This document shows, piece by piece, positions 1 to 8,019 of a DNA stretch of 36,738 nt. The notes under the pieces are model-generated. The model saw only the letters and a program-made list of their open reading frames with translations. It was not told the origin of the DNA and made no database searches. This stretch comes from Verrucomicrobia bacterium 12-59-8 (GTDB lineage: Bacteria > Verrucomicrobiota > Verrucomicrobiae > Verrucomicrobiales > Verrucomicrobiaceae): the NCBI GenBank assembly GCA_002279765.1, contig NCCR01000078.1, positions 1 through 36,738 on the forward strand. Reading direction: 5' to 3'. The translations under genes were made by a program, and so were the position numbers. Positions within the stretch are counted from its first letter, which is position 1; each line of letters begins with the position of its first letter.

Positions 1-275
1 TTGAAGCCCGCATTGCCACGGTAGTACATCTGAAACTTGTTCGCCTCATCGTTGTGAATGACGGTGATGTAGGCGCTGAAACGGCCTTCCCACGGCTGGT
101 CAAACTTCACTGCGACACCTGCTTCTTCAGGGTGGTGCAGTTGCAGCGTGGCGCCCTTCATCTGGTCGATGAGCAGCTTGTCCACAAACAGCTCACGGCG
201 TGAGCCGATGTTGGTGACTTCAGCGGACGCAATGCAGGTGCAGAGAGAGAGGAAGGGCAGGAGAGAGCGGAGCAT
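1..275 (-). CDS. Secreted PVC-type protein of unknown function, 5' part
   Basis: This is the N-terminal 91 codons of a gene that runs off the left edge. The ATG at 275 opens a signal peptide (MLRSLLPFLSLC..., likely cleaved near ASA/EV). The mature start, with IGSRRELFVDKLLID followed by a QLHHPEEAGVAVKFD stretch and YYRGN, is from memory characteristic of large secreted planctomycete and verrucomicrobial proteins with a predicted beta-propeller related to glycoside hydrolases. No catalytic residue lies in this part, so the enzymatic role is not assigned. An ATG at 285 in another frame hits a stop quickly and was rejected. The gene is separated from the next one by a paired-hairpin repeat at 299-376. 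Confidence 0.75.
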   Translation of the reverse strand, partial: MLRSLLPFLSLCTCIASAEVTNIGSRRELFVDKLLIDQMKGATLQLHHPEEAGVAVKFDQPWEGRFSAYITVIHNDEANKFQMYYRGNAGF

Positions 276-298
276 GCTCTCTCATACAGGCGGCGAAG

Positions 299-376
299 CA
301 AAGTACTTACGAGCTTTAGCTCGTTCTGGAAGGTGCGGAGCTTCCCAGAGTGAGCTAAAGCTCACGAGTACTTTTT
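299..376. repeat. Paired-hairpin REP/BIME-like element, copy 1
   Basis: Two head-to-head copies of a short motif. The left arm has AAAGTACTTACGAGCTTTAG then CTCGTTCTGG. The right arm has CCAGAGTGAGCTAAAGCTCA then CGAGTACTTTTTT. Each arm folds by itself (GAGC-TTTA-GCTC) and the arms also pair with each other. The same architecture recurs at 15631, 19339 and 24719, and with other stems at 35636. It lies between the start of the left-edge gene and the end of the cytochrome-like gene. Confidence 0.85.
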
Positions 377-3300
377 TATTTCCGGGATCACAGACTCTTC
401 AAATACGCCACGATGTCGCTGATCGACTGCGGAGTGAGGCCGAGCTGCTGGGGCTGATACATCAGGGAGCGCTCCATCTTCTTCACGCTCGCGATGCGTT
501 CTTTCGGCACGGTCTGCACGAGGCCGCCCATGCATTTGATCATGACGGGATCTCCGCTGGAAAGAATCATGCCGCTGATGGTGAGCCCGTCCTTGGTTTT
601 GATCTCGCTGCCTTCGAAGCCATGGGAGATGTCCGCAGAGGGATGGGCAATGGCGTTGGCGATGACCTCGGTCGGCTGCTGCTTGGGCCTGACCGCGTTT
701 CGCATCGCCGGGCAGTTGGGCGATCTCTGCGCCCGTGGGCAGCTTCGGCGCATCCTTGATTTCAGGCGGCATCTCCACCGCGACGAGCTTCACCTTGGCA
801 GGATCATACAGACCCAGCGCCTTCATGCCGCCTTCCACATCGTAGGACTGCCAGTCGTTGCCTTTGCGATTGAGCAGCCACCACTTGGCGAGTTCCTTCA
901 TGGGGAAGTCCTTGGTGTTGGCGAGTTCGATCATCGCGCCTGCAGCTTCGCGGCTTTTCACAAAGGCGAGACCGGTGAGCATGAGCTTGCGCTGGTCCTC
1001 GGTAAGAGCAGTGTCGAGAGCGCGGGCTTTGAAGGCCTCCACAGCAGCAGGGGGATGGAGACGCCATGCGAGCCAGGCCTGGGCATCGGTCCAGGCAGCG
1101 GGTTTGTCAGGACAAAGGAGTTCATAGGCGGAATCTTCGAAGCCTGCGCAGCCCATACCAACTGCCTCAAGGTAAGCGCGGTCTTTGCCGTCAAACTGCT
1201 GCGCGATGATGAGCAAAGCCTCGCCGCCAATCCGGGGATGCACTTTACCGAGAATCAATGCCAGTTCCCGACGCACGGCAGAGGAGGGATCGCGGAGCAT
1301 TTTCCCAACCAAGTCCCATGGGAGCCGGTCCACACGACTCAGAGCGCGCACGGCCACGATGCGCTGGTCTTCAGACTTCGACTCGAGCCAGGGCCGCACC
1401 TGCGACATGCCCTCTTCACCCATCTGCGCCAGCAACCATGCTGCACGCGCGGCGATGTAAGCGTTGTCGTCCTTGAGCAATTCGGCGACAGCAGGCACGG
1501 CCTTCGCGCCCTGAGCTTTCAGCGCGGTGAAGCCGCTGTAGCGCACATTCGGTGCCGGGCTTTTCAGCGAGGCGATCTGGCCTTCCGTGGTGTCGAGCTT
1601 GAGTGCTGGCACGTTGGATGCGAAGCCCTTCGGAGCGATGCGGTAGATGGTGCCGGTGTAGCGATCATCCAGCGTGCCGTGACCACCCACGCGGGCATCG
1701 AACCAGTCGGCGACGTAGATCGCGCCATCGGGACCGACGGTGACATCGCTGGGGCGGAAGCGCGTCTTGAGTTCGCCTGTGGGCTTGCCGCCGAGGAAGT
1801 CAGAACCGGCGAACTCCTTTTCCTTGTTGGAGGTCATGAAATCAAAGCGCTCCATTTTCCAGCCTGCGCCATCGAGCTTGGGAAGATAGCCAAAGACGAC
1901 GTTCTTGCCCGCCTCGCAGGCGAGGAGCAGGCCGTTCCATTTGGCATCAAGTGCGCCGTTTTCATAGAAGGCCACGCCGGTGGGGGAGCCGCCGCCATAG
2001 ACATCGCCAGCGGGCATGGTGCCGGGATCTTCCTGGCGCCACTCGGCGGTGGGGGTGTCCTGGCCGGGGCGTTTGTCCGCACCCCAGGAGCGCAGGCCGT
2101 CTGCGGAGGCAAAGCCGGCATTGCCGCCTTCCATCACCGGGGACACGCGGCAGGCGGGCGGGTCGTCGTTGTCACTTTGGAAGACATCGCCAAAGGAGGT
2201 GATCGTCTGCTCGTAGCTGTTGCGATAGTTGTGGCCGATGATGGCGACGTTGCTGCCGTCGGGGTTCATGCGTGCGGTGAAGCCGCCGATCCACACATGG
2301 CCGTCGTCGCTCTTCTGCCCGGCGATGTCCTGCATCATGTAAGGGCTGCCCATGCGGAAGGTCTTGCCGGAGTGGTCGGTGAACTTTGCGCCCGTGTTGC
2401 CCTGATTCCAATACCACTGGCCATCGGGTCCGGCGGTGACGCTGTGCAGGCTATGATCGTGCTGACGACCACCGAAGCCGGTGAGCAGTACATCGCGTTT
2501 GTCCAAGGCGGGATCAAATTTGCCGTCGCCATTGACGTCGGTGTACACCAGCAGGTCCGGTGGCTGTGAGACGACGATCTTGTCGCCCAGCACCGCGACG
2601 CCCAGCGGAGCTGCGAGATCGGACTCCTGAACGAAAACGGTGCTCTTGTCGGAACGGCCTGAGCCGGTGGTGTCTTCGAGCACGACGATGCGGTCGCCCT
2701 CCGGCCTGCGGCTGCCTTTGCTGCGGTAGTTCACGCCTTCCGCCACCCACAGGCGGCCCTGGGCATCGAAGTCGATGTTGGTGGGATTGAACAAGGCTGG
2801 AGAGGTGGCCCAGACGGTCACTTCGAGCCCTTCGGGCACGGCAAACATGTCCGCAGGTACGGTGGTCTTGCCGTCGTCCACGATGGGGGGCGCGGGTTTG
2901 GGGGCATTGGGGGGTGTTTCGATATAGACCTGAAATTTGACGGACGCGTTGCTGGCCTTGGCGCCGCGCTCCATGCCACCGTCATCGATCGCCGCCAGCG
3001 CGGTGAAGCCCACCACGCCCTGCGGCAGGTCATAGACGATCACCGAGCGCGCATGCGTGCCGATGCCGCTCACATAGGTCTGGCCGTTCACGAGCAGTGA
3101 ATCGCCCATGGTGGATTTGCCAACGCGCGTTCCGCCGGAGCCCTGGCTGGCGGCTTTCCATGGCAGCTTTGTGAGGTCTTTGGTGGAGCCATCCGACATG
3201 ACCAGCTTCGGCTCCAGCCAGTCCGCCCAATCGCAACTGATGCCGTCTTCATCCGAGACGACGAGGTAGAGCTCCCTCGCGCCTTTCAGGGATGCATCAA

Positions 3301-3421
3301 TCTTGACCAGACGCTGTGTGCTCGCGGTGGTGACCTTGGGGCTTTCGAAGACGGGATTGGCGGCGGCGGCGCAAGTGGCGGAAGCGAGCAGCACGAGGAG
3401 GATCAAAGGGCGGGACGTCAT
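362..3421 (-). CDS. PVC membrane-bound-dehydrogenase-type protein (NPCBM + propeller + HEAT), frameshifted near the C-terminus
   Basis: Large secreted protein. The ATG at 3421 was chosen over the one at 3475 because it opens directly into a signal peptide (MTSRPLILLVLLASATCAAA). Approximate domain order: an NPCBM-like beta-sandwich at residues 25-170 (GIGTHARSVIVYDLP is typical), a PVC-type membrane-bound dehydrogenase beta-propeller at about 195-600 (NPTNIDFDAQGRLWVAEGVN; DVTVGPDGAIYVADWFD), and HEAT-like repeats at about 610-880. In this family a mono-haem cytochrome c domain follows, usually introduced by a GDAxRG motif. Here GDAKRG is present, but the frame then breaks near 685-690. The last about 110 codons in this frame (RGHRQRHCPSLCGH...) are out-of-frame translation; the native tail is in another frame, ending at 388. 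No CxxCH motif remains in any part. Family members are proposed periplasmic dehydrogenases of unknown substrate. Confidence 0.85.
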   Translation of the reverse strand: MTSRPLILLVLLASATCAAAANPVFESPKVTTASTQRLVKIDASLKGARELYLVVSDEDGISCDWADWLEPKLVMSDGSTKDLTKLPWKAASQGSGGTRVGKSTMGDSLLVNGQTYVSGIGTHARSVIVYDLPQGVVGFTALAAIDDGGMERGAKASNASVKFQVYIETPPNAPKPAPPIVDDGKTTVPADMFAVPEGLEVTVWATSPALFNPTNIDFDAQGRLWVAEGVNYRSKGSRRPEGDRIVVLEDTTGSGRSDKSTVFVQESDLAAPLGVAVLGDKIVVSQPPDLLVYTDVNGDGKFDPALDKRDVLLTGFGGRQHDHSLHSVTAGPDGQWYWNQGNTGAKFTDHSGKTFRMGSPYMMQDIAGQKSDDGHVWIGGFTARMNPDGSNVAIIGHNYRNSYEQTITSFGDVFQSDNDDPPACRVSPVMEGGNAGFASADGLRSWGADKRPGQDTPTAEWRQEDPGTMPAGDVYGGGSPTGVAFYENGALDAKWNGLLLACEAGKNVVFGYLPKLDGAGWKMERFDFMTSNKEKEFAGSDFLGGKPTGELKTRFRPSDVTVGPDGAIYVADWFDARVGGHGTLDDRYTGTIYRIAPKGFASNVPALKLDTTEGQIASLKSPAPNVRYSGFTALKAQGAKAVPAVAELLKDDNAYIAARAAWLLAQMGEEGMSQVRPWLESKSEDQRIVAVRALSRVDRLPWDLVGKMLRDPSSAVRRELALILGKVHPRIGGEALLIIAQQFDGKDRAYLEAVGMGCAGFEDSAYELLCPDKPAAWTDAQAWLAWRLHPPAAVEAFKARALDTALTEDQRKLMLTGLAFVKSREAAGAMIELANTKDFPMKELAKWWLLNRKGNDWQSYDVEGGMKALGLYDPAKVKLVAVEMPPEIKDAPKLPTGAEIAQLPGDAKRGQAQAAADRGHRQRHCPSLCGHLPWLRRQRDQNQGRAHHQRHDSFQRRSRHDQMHGRPRADRAERTHREREEDGALPDVSAPAARPHSAVDQRHRGVFEESVIPEIKKYS
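388..690 (-). pseudogene. Out-of-frame remnant of the cytochrome-c-like C-terminal domain
   Basis: This is the real C-terminus of the preceding protein, displaced into another frame. It reads QQPTEVIANAIAHPSADISH, then GFEGSEIKTKDG, and ends QSISDIVAYLKSL. In homologues this block follows the haem-binding CxxCH segment. Here the segment between GDAKRG and KQQPTEV, which from family recall should be some 25-35 residues with the CxxCH, is missing, and the loss is not a multiple of three. The tail itself is clean, with no stop, which suggests a recent lesion or a sequence error rather than old decay. Confidence 0.75.
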
Positions 3422-3450
3422 GGTTGGGGGCACTAGGAGGGATACGATCT

Positions 3451-3482
3451 TTCCAGAGCGAGTCTTAGCTCTCAACTACTTT
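3451..3482. repeat. Degenerate half copy of the REP-like element, copy 2
   Basis: A single arm reading TTCCAGAGCGAGTCTTAGCT then CTCAACTACTTT. It matches the right arm of copy 1 in layout (CCAGA, a GAG...CTC stem, then ACTACTTT) but with changes in the stem and loop. It lies between the divergent starts of the dehydrogenase-like gene and the lipoprotein gene. Confidence 0.55.
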
Positions 3483-3519
3483 GGCTTGTGGCGCGGAAAA
3501 CTTTCTCCACATTCGGCAC

Positions 3520-4035
3520 ATGAAATCTTTTCTTCTTCTTTTGAGCGTTGCGCTGCTTTCGTCATGCCAGACCACCACCGAGGAGTACCATGTGGGAAGC
3601 GTGGCCGAGGCGAGAGTGTTTGCAAAGAGGGCGGTGGAGGTTGGCTACATTCACGCGGGGGGCGAGGCGGCGCTCGTCGCGGAGAAGTCTGTCGGCAGGC
3701 CTCTGGAGGGCAAATGGAGCCCACAAAAAATGGACAGCTTTCTCAACCAGTATGCAGCGGAACACCCGCGCCTGATGGAGATCAACAAGGCGGCCACCAC
3801 GGGGAAGATCAATGAGAAGGAGCGGGTGATTCTGGTGAATGTACTGCGTGGGCAGGAGGAGCGGCTGGCCGAGGCACAACTCGCCGAGCGGCAGGCAGCT
3901 GCTGACGATCTCAATCAAACGGCGATGATGAACAGCCAGAGCTCGTCGTATCGGCAAAACTCGTCGCTCATGCAGGCCACGCCACAGTCGGGGTATTCCG
4001 GGTATGGGACAGGGTATGGTGGCAGAAGTTTCTGA
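3520..4035 (+). CDS. Small lipoprotein of unknown function
   Basis: A 171-residue product. The ATG at 3520 was chosen because it begins a lipoprotein signal peptide: MKSFLLLLSVALLSSC, with the lipobox cysteine at residue 16. An upstream ATG in frame at 3481 would put 13 polar residues before the signal. The mature part is largely helical and charged (KINEKERVILVNVLRGQEER, then an alanine- and glutamine-rich stretch) and ends in a low-complexity Ser/Gly/Tyr tail (SGYSGYGTGYGG). No family is recognised. It converges on the adenylate cyclase gene with only 22 bases between the stops, and no clear terminator is visible there. Confidence 0.75.
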   Translation: MKSFLLLLSVALLSSCQTTTEEYHVGSVAEARVFAKRAVEVGYIHAGGEAALVAEKSVGRPLEGKWSPQKMDSFLNQYAAEHPRLMEINKAATTGKINEKERVILVNVLRGQEERLAEAQLAERQAAADDLNQTAMMNSQSSSYRQNSSLMQATPQSGYSGYGTGYGGRSF

Positions 4036-4057
4036 GGTCTAATGGGACGCGGGCCCC

Positions 4058-6226
4058 CTACTTCGTCTTCATCACATAGACGCCGTTCCAATCCGCAGGA
4101 GGTGGATGGATCTTCATGACTTCGCAGCGGTCGATCATGACCAGAGAAGGGTTGCCATCCTGATGAATTTCGCGTTTGGCCGAGCGCCCAAACAGGGCTT
4201 TGGCCACGTCCCACTGCTGGGACTGATAAGCGGCAATGCCTTTTTCAAAGAAATGCAGGCACTCTTCGGTCTCGGCGGAGATTTCTTTGGTGAACCCGAC
4301 GAGTTCAAACACCTCCGCTGGCTGGCTGCGGCCTTTGACGACAATACGGTCCAGGAAGCGATAGGTAATGTCGTCCAGATGCTTCTGCGCGAGGGCCTTT
4401 GTCTCTCCAGTGATCATGCTGTACACGCCGTAGCTCTTGGCACCGCTCTCGCTGCGGGCGGCGAGGTTCACGGTGTCGCCCATCATGGTGTAGTTGAGGC
4501 GACGACGGGATCCCATGTTGCCGATGATGGCCTGCCCGGAGTTGAGGCCGATGCGTGTCTTCATCTCAAACACGATGTCCGGCCAGTTGCCTTCATGCCG
4601 CCATTTCTCGCGCAGTTCGAGCTGGCGCTTCTGCATGAGCAATGCTGCTCGGCAGGCGCTGTGGGCATGACCGGCAAAAGCCAGCGGCGCGCCAAACATG
4701 CCGACGATGGCGTCGCCGATGAACTTGTCGAGCGTGCCGCCGTTGTCGTGAAGGATGTCGGTCATCTCGGTGAGGTAGTCGTTCATCAACGCCACCAGCC
4801 GTTCAGGAGTCAGCTTTTCAGAGAAGGAGGAGAAGCCTGCGATGTCACTGAAGAACGCTGTGATTTCCGCCTGATGTCCGCCGAGTTTCGGCTCCTCGCC
4901 AGAGGCAATCATCTGCTCGACCACCTGCGGCGATACAAAGGTGCCAAACATGCCTTTGATGCGCCCTTTGGCCCGCTGCTCGATGACCAGCCGATGAAGG
5001 ATGGAGCCACCCTCGACCAGCAAAAAGCCGAGCACTGGCCAAGCAACGGGAAGATGCAGACTCTCGATCCGAAAGTGATGAAAGGCAGTGTAAACATAAG
5101 CGCCGACGATCAGCGTGGGGACGAGCACCGCGAGCCAGATGGGGCCGAAGCGCACGGGAACGATGGTGAGCAGAGCCATGAGCGCCCACACACCGATCAA
5201 CTGACCGAAGTCGGGCTTCTTGATGTAATCGCCGCTGAGGATGTTGCTGAGCGCATTGGCATGCGTGAGAACCAGCGGGTTCTGCGGGCCATGTGGAGTG
5301 GGGCCCAGGTCAGACAGACCTGCGGCGGTCTGGCCGATGAAGAGGATCTGGTCTGTGATGGGCGGATAATTGGCAGGCCACTCCTTGCCTTGGAATTCCG
5401 CCAGACACGACAGCAGTCCTGCATAGGGGAAGGCTTTGAAAGTGCTGGGGTGACGATAGTTGACGGTCATCTGGCCCGCTGCATCGATAGGGATGGTCCA
5501 CTTTTGTTTCGTGCCCTGGATGTGGATGCTGTTTCCCAGAGCCACGGTCACAGCATCAGTCTCCACGCCTTCACGAGTCAGCAGGGCCTGCAGCACGAGG
5601 CTGGGGAAGACGTGGCTGCCACAGCGCACGATCAGCGGGATTTGCCGCCGTACGCCATCGCTGCCGGGAGGTGAATTGACGAAGCCGGTGTGGGAGCTCT
5701 CGCCAATGATGGGCACAGGGAGCAGTCCCGTGTCTCTGCCGATGAGCCGCGACTGATCGCCCTGAATGTTGGTGATCGCCTTGGTGTTGCCGGCATAGTA
5801 GGCTTCGAATTTCGGTTCATTCTCAAGAGTCTCAGCCGCTGCGGCGGTGATGGAGGCAGTCGTCTGCACCAGGGCATCGCCAAACTTTTGATCCTGGGCG
5901 GGGTCGGGGCTGGGTTCGGTGAAGAGCAGATCAAACGCCACCGCTGCGGGCGGGCGGGCGGAGAGCAGCGTCATCAGCTGCGCATGCACCTCTCGCTGCC
6001 AGGGCCAGCGCCCCAGTTTGGCCAGCGCATCTTCATCAATGCCCACCACGAGCACCTGCGGTGCTGCCGGGGGGTCTGACCATGCGCGGAGTTGAAAGCG
6101 CCAGTCCAGCGTGAGGTTTTCCAGATCCTGCCCCAGCGGGGTGCGGTCAAAGCCCAGCGCCAGCAGCAGCACCATTGGCAGCAGGAGGCACTCAAAACGC
6201 AGGCTGCCGAATTTCCGTTTTCTCAT
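4058..6226 (-). CDS. CHASE2-domain class III adenylate/guanylate cyclase
   Basis: A 722-residue membrane protein. Layout: an N-terminal membrane helix (about residues 12-26), an extracytoplasmic CHASE2 sensor (about 40-330; VVGIDEDALAKLGRWPW is typical), three membrane helices (about 341-412), and a cytoplasmic class III cyclase domain (about 450-640). Visible cyclase residues are the metal-binding aspartates D461 (FSDIAGF) and D505 (FIGDAIVGMFG), K501 as the likely purine-contacting lysine, T580 in YTMMGD, and N587/R591 in NLAAR as the transition-state pair. The K/T combination fits adenylate cyclases of the bacterial IIIb type, so cAMP is the likely product, though this is inferred. It is the last gene of the fecR-tpsA-tpsB operon, starting 7 bases after tpsB. 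The context suggests that the sensor reports on the envelope or the secreted protein. Confidence 0.93.
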   Translation of the reverse strand: MRKRKFGSLRFECLLLPMVLLLALGFDRTPLGQDLENLTLDWRFQLRAWSDPPAAPQVLVVGIDEDALAKLGRWPWQREVHAQLMTLLSARPPAAVAFDLLFTEPSPDPAQDQKFGDALVQTTASITAAAAETLENEPKFEAYYAGNTKAITNIQGDQSRLIGRDTGLLPVPIIGESSHTGFVNSPPGSDGVRRQIPLIVRCGSHVFPSLVLQALLTREGVETDAVTVALGNSIHIQGTKQKWTIPIDAAGQMTVNYRHPSTFKAFPYAGLLSCLAEFQGKEWPANYPPITDQILFIGQTAAGLSDLGPTPHGPQNPLVLTHANALSNILSGDYIKKPDFGQLIGVWALMALLTIVPVRFGPIWLAVLVPTLIVGAYVYTAFHHFRIESLHLPVAWPVLGFLLVEGGSILHRLVIEQRAKGRIKGMFGTFVSPQVVEQMIASGEEPKLGGHQAEITAFFSDIAGFSSFSEKLTPERLVALMNDYLTEMTDILHDNGGTLDKFIGDAIVGMFGAPLAFAGHAHSACRAALLMQKRQLELREKWRHEGNWPDIVFEMKTRIGLNSGQAIIGNMGSRRRLNYTMMGDTVNLAARSESGAKSYGVYSMITGETKALAQKHLDDITYRFLDRIVVKGRSQPAEVFELVGFTKEISAETEECLHFFEKGIAAYQSQQWDVAKALFGRSAKREIHQDGNPSLVMIDRCEVMKIHPPPADWNGVYVMKTK

Positions 6227-6233
6227 GCGCAGG

Positions 6234-8000
6234 CTAATACTTCATGTTCATGCCAAAGTGCAAGCGGCCGGAAGGCGTATTCACCAGCCCTGAACTGTGC
6301 AAGGTCCAGCCGTAGGCGAGGCGCAAATCGAGATTGCTGCCGAGGCTGTAGCGCAGGCCCACGCCTGTGCTTTGAAGGTTGAGATTGGGCTCCGTGGCAT
6401 ACGAACCGACACTTTGCAGATAAGCGAAATCGTAGAACACAAAGGTGTTCAGGTTGTCAGCCTTCTTGCCGCTCAGTTTGGCCAGGTGCAGCATGGGCAG
6501 GTTGAGCTCCAGGTTGGCAACGACGCCGCGATCTCCACGCGCCGAGCTTTCATTGAAGCCACGCACGGTCTGGTAGCCACCGGCCAGCATCTGCTCGGTG
6601 GGCAGCAGGCGGGCGTTGGAGTACTGCCCAGCGGTATGCAGCAAAGCGGAGAAGCCCATGGGCAGGTGCAGCAACCGGTCCAACTCCCCTTTGGCGTACC
6701 AATACTTCGCCTGAGAGGCGGCGCGCAGGCTGTCAAAGGCGGCGTAGTTGTTGTGCCCGAGGGTGTTGCCAGGACTGTAAATGGTGGAGAGTCCCAGGCG
6801 AGTGTAGCCCAGGGAGTCGTTCACGACCAGATTGTACCCGAGGCGGAACTGCAGCACCTCGGCGCTGTTTTTAGAGAAGGTCTGACCGCCAAACAGGATG
6901 TCGGAGGTGGTGCTCTTGTAATCGACCGCAATGGTCGCCTTGTGCTGCACCTTGCTCCAGGCGCTGGCGAGCGGGATGGTGTAGGCGGCGGAGATCTGGC
7001 GGTTTTTTCCATTCACACCTAGCAGACCACCGGCCTGTCCGGACTGCGTGGCCGAGTCCACATACACCCCGAGGAGTTGCAGCCGATGACGCCATGGTAA
7101 GGGGATGTCCCACACTAGGGCATGCGCCTTGAGCCGATCCAGCTCCTGATTGCCGGTGAAGTTATAGCTGAGCGACTGCTCCGTGCCAAACATCTGCATC
7201 AGGGTGATGCCGCCGGAGATTTGATTCAGCCCGGTGGAGCGCAGGCCGGAATTGGCATAACCGACGTAGGCTTTGACGAGATTGTTCTCCGTGGTTTTCA
7301 AGACGACATCGCTGGAGCCTTCGCGTTTGCCACGCTCGTAGATGACGTTGACGTTGCGGATGGGGTTCTCGTTGAGCCAGCGAACATCACTGGAGATCTT
7401 GCGGGTGTCGATGCGCTCCCCCGGTTTCACGCTCACCTGACCGGCCATGTAGCCGGGGTTGGAGCGTTTGGCACCCTCCACCTTCACCTCTCCCAGCACG
7501 GCTTCACGCACGATGACCTGGACATGGCCGCGCGTGACGTCCTGCTCTGGAAGGTAGGCATCCACGAGCGGGAAGTCGGTGGCCTGATAGGCTTTGTTGA
7601 TCTTCTGCACCATGCGGTTCAGCAGCGCCATGCTGAGTTCCTTGCCCATGAACTCCTGCTGCAAGGCGGCTGCGAGACCGGCAGGCAGATGCAATGAAGG
7701 GTCCGCCATAAGCACCTGTGGCAGGTCTTTGGCCGACGATTTGATTTTTTTTGGCACGAGCTGCAGTCCAAGCAGCCTGACGCCAAGCGGTTTGGTATCG
7801 CCTGCGGCAGCCTTGGCGGCAGGTGTTTGTGCAGCAGCGGTATCAACATCGCTGACCGGCTTGGCGCGTGGGATCTGGAGCTTGTCCACCAGCGTGCCTG
7901 CGCCGGTCGTGGAAAGAAACTCCTGGGCACTGCTGCTGCAGGGCACGACGAAAACGGCCAAGGCTATCAGCAGGAGTGGCGTGAATGAGTGTAGCTGCAT
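6234..8000 (-). CDS. Two-partner secretion outer-membrane transporter (TpsB, ShlB/FhaC family)
   Basis: A 588-residue Omp85-superfamily transporter expected to export the adjacent TpsA across the outer membrane. The ATG at 8000 gives a signal peptide (MQLHSFTPLLLIALAVF...SSAQ); the longer frame from 8069 would overlap the tpsA stop. After a linker come POTRA-like regions (about residues 75-225, including REAVLGEVKVEGAKRSNPGY), then the beta-barrel (about 235-588). The conserved lid-loop motif VRGF is at about residue 479 (YQTVRGFNESSARGDRG), and the last strand ends in an aromatic residue (FGMNMKY), as expected for barrel insertion. It lies 19 bases after tpsA and 7 before the cyclase gene, so it is almost certainly in the same transcript. 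Confidence 0.93.
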   Translation of the reverse strand: MQLHSFTPLLLIALAVFVVPCSSSAQEFLSTTGAGTLVDKLQIPRAKPVSDVDTAAAQTPAAKAAAGDTKPLGVRLLGLQLVPKKIKSSAKDLPQVLMADPSLHLPAGLAAALQQEFMGKELSMALLNRMVQKINKAYQATDFPLVDAYLPEQDVTRGHVQVIVREAVLGEVKVEGAKRSNPGYMAGQVSVKPGERIDTRKISSDVRWLNENPIRNVNVIYERGKREGSSDVVLKTTENNLVKAYVGYANSGLRSTGLNQISGGITLMQMFGTEQSLSYNFTGNQELDRLKAHALVWDIPLPWRHRLQLLGVYVDSATQSGQAGGLLGVNGKNRQISAAYTIPLASAWSKVQHKATIAVDYKSTTSDILFGGQTFSKNSAEVLQFRLGYNLVVNDSLGYTRLGLSTIYSPGNTLGHNNYAAFDSLRAASQAKYWYAKGELDRLLHLPMGFSALLHTAGQYSNARLLPTEQMLAGGYQTVRGFNESSARGDRGVVANLELNLPMLHLAKLSGKKADNLNTFVFYDFAYLQSVGSYATEPNLNLQSTGVGLRYSLGSNLDLRLAYGWTLHSSGLVNTPSGRLHFGMNMKY

Positions 8001-8019
8001 GGGATGACGGGGGGCGGGT

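Noticed and set aside
685..693. Shared GGGCCTG word near two of the gene breaks as a deletion signal
   Set aside because: The same word occurs inside intact genes, for example near 12669 and 18918, so it is not specific to breaks.
494..2569. Long plus-strand open frame opposite the dehydrogenase-like gene
   Set aside because: Antisense frame of a GC-rich gene; its protein is low in family character (His/Gly/Ala-rich), while the minus strand encodes clear domains.
4106..5674. Long plus-strand open frame opposite the cyclase gene
   Set aside because: Mirror frame of the CHASE2-cyclase gene; no recognisable domain.
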